This document shows positions 14,353-16,435 of a stretch of DNA of 16,435 nt, piece after piece. The DNA is from Limnoraphis robusta CS-951 (GTDB lineage: Bacteria > Cyanobacteriota > Cyanobacteriia > Cyanobacteriales > Microcoleaceae), in NCBI RefSeq assembly GCF_000972705.2, contig NZ_LATL02000066.1, positions 1 through 16,435 of the forward strand, given 5' to 3'. A model generated the notes under the pieces. It was given only the letters and a program-made list of their open reading frames with translations. It ran no database searches and was not told the origin of the DNA. The first letter of the stretch is position 1. Each line of letters starts with the position of its first letter. The translations under genes and the position numbers were made by a program.

Positions 14353-15171
14353 ATGATGCAATTCTTTGGGATTATTGTCACCCTACTCCTTTTCACCGTT
14401 CAAATCTTCGGAGGATATTCACCCGCCTTTGCAGCTTCTGAGACTTTAGCAGAATCAACCCCTGTCGTTCAAGATCTGGAGAACCTGCTGGATAAAGCCT
14501 TTGAAACAACAACCGCCGGAAAATTTGCCCAAGCGGAAACCTACTGGACTGAGATTATTCAACAATATCCAGACAACCCCGCCATGTGGAGTAACCGGGG
14601 AAATGTTCGGGTGAGTCAAAATAAGCTAGAAGAAGCCATTTCTGACTACAACAAAGCCATCGAACTCGCACCCGAACTCCCCGATGCTTATTTAAACCGA
14701 GGCGTGGCTTATGAACGATTAAAACGTTGGCTTGATGCGATCGCCGACTACAATTATGTGTTAGAACAAGCTCCTGAAGATGCCGTCGCCTTCAACAACC
14801 GAGGCAATGCCGAAGCCGGTTTAGGGGACTGGAAAGCCGCAATTATTGATTATGAAACCGCCGCCGAACTTGATCCCAATTATGCCTTTGCCCGGGCAAA
14901 CTACGCCCTGGCCCTCTATCAAGACGGCCAAACCGAAAAAGCCCTTCGCACCATGAAAAATCTAGTGCGTAAATATCCGAATTTTGCCGATATGCGAGCC
15001 GCTTTAAGCGCTTGTTTATGGGAAAAAGGCAAACAAGGAGAAGCCGAAAGTAACTGGGTCGCAGCCGTTGGACTCGATAAGCGTTACAAAGATCTTGAAT
15101 GGGTGACTCAAGTCCGTCGTTGGCCGCCTGCGGTTGTCAATGCCTTGGATAAGTTTCTCAACTTGCAGTAA
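14353..15171 (+). CDS. Exported tetratricopeptide-repeat protein
   Basis: The 272-residue protein has a Sec-type signal peptide (residues 1-27, hydrophobic core FFGIIVTLLLFTVQIF, probable cleavage in AFA-AS). About six TPR units follow, roughly at 42-75, 76-109, 110-143, 144-177, 178-211 and 212-243. Three carry the canonical W/Y/A-x-NRG-x-A pattern: AMWSNRGNV, DAYLNRGVAY and VAFNNRGNAEAG. The C-terminal motif VRRWPPAVVNALDKFL (254-269) looks conserved and is a useful family tag. Location is periplasm or thylakoid lumen, and a scaffold or assembly role is the usual reading for TPR proteins. It follows the deacetylase by 73 bp, so the two may be cotranscribed. Its last 14 bp overlap the convergent HAD gene. 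An ATG at 14356 is an alternative start. Confidence 0.88.
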   Translation: MMQFFGIIVTLLLFTVQIFGGYSPAFAASETLAESTPVVQDLENLLDKAFETTTAGKFAQAETYWTEIIQQYPDNPAMWSNRGNVRVSQNKLEEAISDYNKAIELAPELPDAYLNRGVAYERLKRWLDAIADYNYVLEQAPEDAVAFNNRGNAEAGLGDWKAAIIDYETAAELDPNYAFARANYALALYQDGQTEKALRTMKNLVRKYPNFADMRAALSACLWEKGKQGEAESNWVAAVGLDKRYKDLEWVTQVRRWPPAVVNALDKFLNLQ

Positions 15172-15961
15172 GCTGTTCGATCACATCAGGGGTAAGTTGT
15201 TCAACGTTATCAAGAACCATCACCGCACCTGCGGTTTTTAGGGTTTCAGCGTAGGCTTGAGCGCGTTGGCCGTTCTGTTGAACATGAGGCGGTAACACAC
15301 CCACACCTAGCCAAGACCGAACCGGTTGCTGTTCAGAGGCTTGTTTGATGGTGTACATATCCCCTACCGTGTCTCCCACATACACAACCGTCGTCGGGCG
15401 CTGAGAGTGCAACTGCTCGATCGCCATAAACAGTCCTGTCGGATCGGGTTTTCCCGGTGCGTCCTCCATTGCGACTAACACAGGTGAACCTAACCCTAAC
15501 TTCCCACTCAGCACGTATAACGCTTCATCTCGCATGGCGCCGCTAAAAAATCCCCAACCGATACCTGCGTAACTCAGTTGTTTAAAATAAGCAGGCTGAC
15601 ACAGCACAGGTTCCGAGCAAATATAACCCGTCCAATTTTCGGGATCTGGCCCTCGATAGCGGGATTGAAAAAAGGCAATCAAACTCTCATAGTTGAGATC
15701 GATGGGATGGCGAGATGAACCCGCATTTCCCCCAGACGGCGTTGAGTTAGGCTGACGTTCAAAATAGCGAGAGATCAGTTCCCGAGAGGCTTCCCAATCA
15801 TTATTCCAGATGCCCTCAGACTTGAGTTGATCAATGTCTTCCTGGCTGGGACGGTAAGCCTGGTTTGTAAACTGTTCAACGGTATCTGCGATCGCCCGTC
15901 GATAGGAACCGCCGACATCCCGAATTACACCGTCAATATCGAAAATTACAATTGCTTTCAT
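15158..15961 (-). CDS. HAD-superfamily IA hydrolase, TIGR01548 type
   Basis: The 267-residue protein shows the HAD motifs in order: motif I FDIDGVIRD (7-15, Asp8 nucleophile and Asp10), motif II FFSGA (138-142, Ser140), motif III GKPDP (170-174, Lys171) and motif IV YVGDTVGDMYTI (194-205, Asp197 and Asp201). The cap lies between about 18 and 115 and includes WNNDWEASRELISRYF (52-67), which I associate with the cyanobacterial/plant TIGR01548 subfamily. A Ser/Gly/Asn-rich insert (72-86) in the cap looks like a species-specific linker. It is likely a cytosolic phosphatase; the substrate is not known to me. The start ATG (15961) has CACAGG directly upstream. A mobile-element-like structure ends about 30 bp upstream of the start, so its natural promoter may have been displaced. 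The 3' end overlaps the TPR gene by 14 bp. Confidence 0.9.
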   Translation of the reverse strand: MKAIVIFDIDGVIRDVGGSYRRAIADTVEQFTNQAYRPSQEDIDQLKSEGIWNNDWEASRELISRYFERQPNSTPSGGNAGSSRHPIDLNYESLIAFFQSRYRGPDPENWTGYICSEPVLCQPAYFKQLSYAGIGWGFFSGAMRDEALYVLSGKLGLGSPVLVAMEDAPGKPDPTGLFMAIEQLHSQRPTTVVYVGDTVGDMYTIKQASEQQPVRSWLGVGVLPPHVQQNGQRAQAYAETLKTAGAVMVLDNVEQLTPDVIEQLTAS

Positions 15962-16001
15962 CCTGTGGGGCTTGAATAAAGAGTTGATCCTTTGACATAC
16001 T

Positions 16002-16022
16002 CCTCATAGCTAAAGCCAGAGG
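16002..16022 (-). repeat. Right-end bulged hairpin of the IS605-like element
   Basis: On the minus strand CCTC pairs with GAGG and TGGC with GCTA, including one G-U pair and one bulged T, around a CTTTA-type loop. TATGTCAA follows. Such imperfect palindromes are what TnpA-type transposases bind at element ends. Confidence 0.55.
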
Positions 16023-16048
16023 ATTCTCCAAACACGAGCGGTTTTGGA

Positions 16049-16316
16049 TTACTGGTTCATTGACAACCCTTACAGCAAGCTGCTTTCCTAACCTACTCTT
16101 TGAGGGGTTCGTCTCCCCAGTCGTTCATCCCATTTCAGAGATAGTTTCGGTATGCCCTACCGTACCTGAGAAAAAAATGCTTGATTCTCTGTACTTGGTG
16201 CTTGAAGGTTTTATCTTGCCAAAGCATTCCTGGCAAGAACCCCATACCTTAAGTTTTCAAGGTTCATTGCATCGATTAGATGCTGGGTTTTTCAACTGGT
16301 TGAATACCCGGCCAGT
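16049..16316 (-). ncRNA. Orphan omega-RNA (HEARO)-like structured RNA
   Basis: The minus strand from about 16316 to 16049 is a dense series of local helices. In order, GGGT...ACCC encloses TTCAA-CCAG-TTGAA, then GCATC-TAATC-GATGC, and CTTGAA...TTCAAG encloses CTTGCCA/TGGCAAG with a 9-base loop. GAGA/TCTC is flanked by GTAC...GTAC, then CGGTA-GGGCA-TACCG, GGGG-AGACGAA-CCCC, and GGTT...AACC around CAGC-TT-GCTG. A further stem, TCCAAA/TTTGGA (16027-16032/16043-16048), and the IS605-like right end follow. Size (about 270 nt), compact helices, promoter-like box and element context fit the HEARO/omega-RNA class that guides IscB/IsrB nucleases; the nuclease gene is absent. Family assignment is from memory and context. 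A TnpB-type right-end RNA or a structured decoy repeat is the alternative. Confidence 0.45.
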
Positions 16317-16322
16317 AGAGTT

Positions 16323-16328
16323 ATTATA
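16323..16328 (-). promoter_or_regulatory. Extended -10 box TGCTATAAT for the structured RNA
   Basis: Read on the minus strand, TATAAT (16328-16323) is preceded by TGC, a perfect extended -10. A start about seven bases downstream falls at A16316, exactly where the structured RNA begins (ACTGGCCGGG). No good -35 is visible. If the RNA is an IscB-type guide RNA, this stretch would instead be the flank that supplies the 5' guide. Confidence 0.45.
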
Positions 16329-16354
16329 GCATTTCCTTGCCTTGTGCCTTGTAT

Positions 16355-16375
16355 CCCCATACCTATTGGTAGGGG
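16355..16375. repeat. Bulged hairpin, possible left end of the element
   Basis: CCCC (16355-16358), bulged A, TACC (16360-16363), loop TATT, GGTA (16368-16371) and GGGG (16372-16375) fold into an 8-bp stem with one bulge. It may be the left-end palindrome of the IS605-like element. Alternatively it belongs to the unrelated GTAGGGGCG interspersed repeats of cyanobacteria. Confidence 0.4.
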
Positions 16376-16380
16376 CGTGT

Positions 16381-16435
16381 ACGGCAATTTCCGGTAAATT
16401 TAGATAGCACAGAAGTCTCATTGTGCGTTAGAATA
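16381..16435. other. Window end, no feature seen
   Basis: The last 55 bp show no recognisable gene, hairpin or repeat. They are probably intergenic flank of the mobile-element-like structure. Confidence 0.4.

Larger units (their letters stand above)
15991..16380 (-). mobile_element. Non-autonomous IS200/IS605 (ISC)-like element without transposase
   Basis: On the minus strand the right end reads AGAATCCTCTGG then CTTTAGCTATGAGGAG and TATGTCAA. It forms a bulged terminal hairpin (16002-16022) followed by TCAA, the typical right-end layout of cyanobacterial IS200/IS605 elements. At the other side a second bulged hairpin, CCCC/GGGG with TACC/GGTA and a TATT loop (16355-16375), could be the left end. 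No tnpA, tnpB, iscB or isrB frame lies between them; a 89-codon plus-strand frame (16060-16329) is antisense to the structured RNA. The true left boundary is uncertain: it is near 16380 if the hairpin is the left end, or near 16320 if the element starts at the RNA scaffold. The right end is about 30 bp from the HAD start. Confidence 0.5.

Noticed and set aside
15995..16140. C-terminal fragment of a tnpB or other transposase gene on the minus strand
   Set aside because: A 40-50 codon frame exists (for example around GKQLAVRVVNEP), but it is bounded by a near stop and shows no TnpB zinc-finger or catalytic motif; structured RNA explains the sequence better.
16060..16329. 89-codon plus-strand frame as a real protein
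   Set aside because: It is exactly antisense to the run of helices of the proposed structured RNA. Such frames are easily annotated as hypothetical proteins; no ribosome site or domain supports it.

Overview
The window looks like chromosomal DNA of a cyanobacterium, probably a filamentous one of the Oscillatoriales type. The evidence is about a dozen copies of the HIP1 octamer GCGATCGC in 16.4 kb (chance expectation is well under one), a Ycf20-family membrane protein, a plant-type glycerate kinase, a TIGR01548-type HAD phosphatase, several interspersed repeat families and a moderately AT-rich base composition. No tRNA, rRNA, CRISPR array, phage gene or intact transposase gene was seen. The genus assignment is inference.

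Layout. Positions 1-622 are a dense array of GC-rich hairpin repeats (34-bp and 56-bp periods) that stops five bases before the stop codon of a CHAT-domain (caspase-like) protease gene (628-1662, minus). A 360-bp spacer with nested palindromes leads to murF (2026-3423, minus). A divergent spacer of about 350 bp precedes a 429-residue helical protein of unknown function (3776-5065, plus). Next come a small interspersed repeat, a GNAT acetyltransferase of the phosphinothricin type (5199-5699, minus) and a GTPase with a C-terminal DUF697-like membrane region (5894-7339, plus) whose ribosome binding site abuts a hairpin. An ArsM-like arsenite methyltransferase (7562-8731, plus) follows a spacer rich in operator-like repeats and ends at a bidirectional terminator.

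The minus-strand pair ycf20-glyK (10237 to 8831) is probably one transcription unit. It links a thylakoid-type membrane protein to the last step of photorespiration. A secreted or anchored small protein (10286-10819, plus) diverges from it. A spacer with a possible decayed minus-strand small gene and an interspersed hairpin follows. Three plus-strand genes then form an envelope or secretory cluster: an ArnT/PMT-like lipid-linked-sugar glycosyltransferase, a NodB-type polysaccharide deacetylase and an exported TPR protein. The TPR gene overlaps a convergent HAD phosphatase gene by 14 bp.

The most interesting item is the apparently empty right end, 15991-16380. Read on the minus strand it has a TGCTATAAT promoter-like box, about 270 nt of densely self-complementary sequence and a terminal bulged hairpin resembling an IS200/IS605 right end. 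I interpret it as a non-autonomous IS605/ISC-type element carrying an orphan omega-RNA (HEARO)-like structured RNA with no nuclease gene. The structure is visible in the sequence; the family assignment is inference from memory and needs a covariance-model search.
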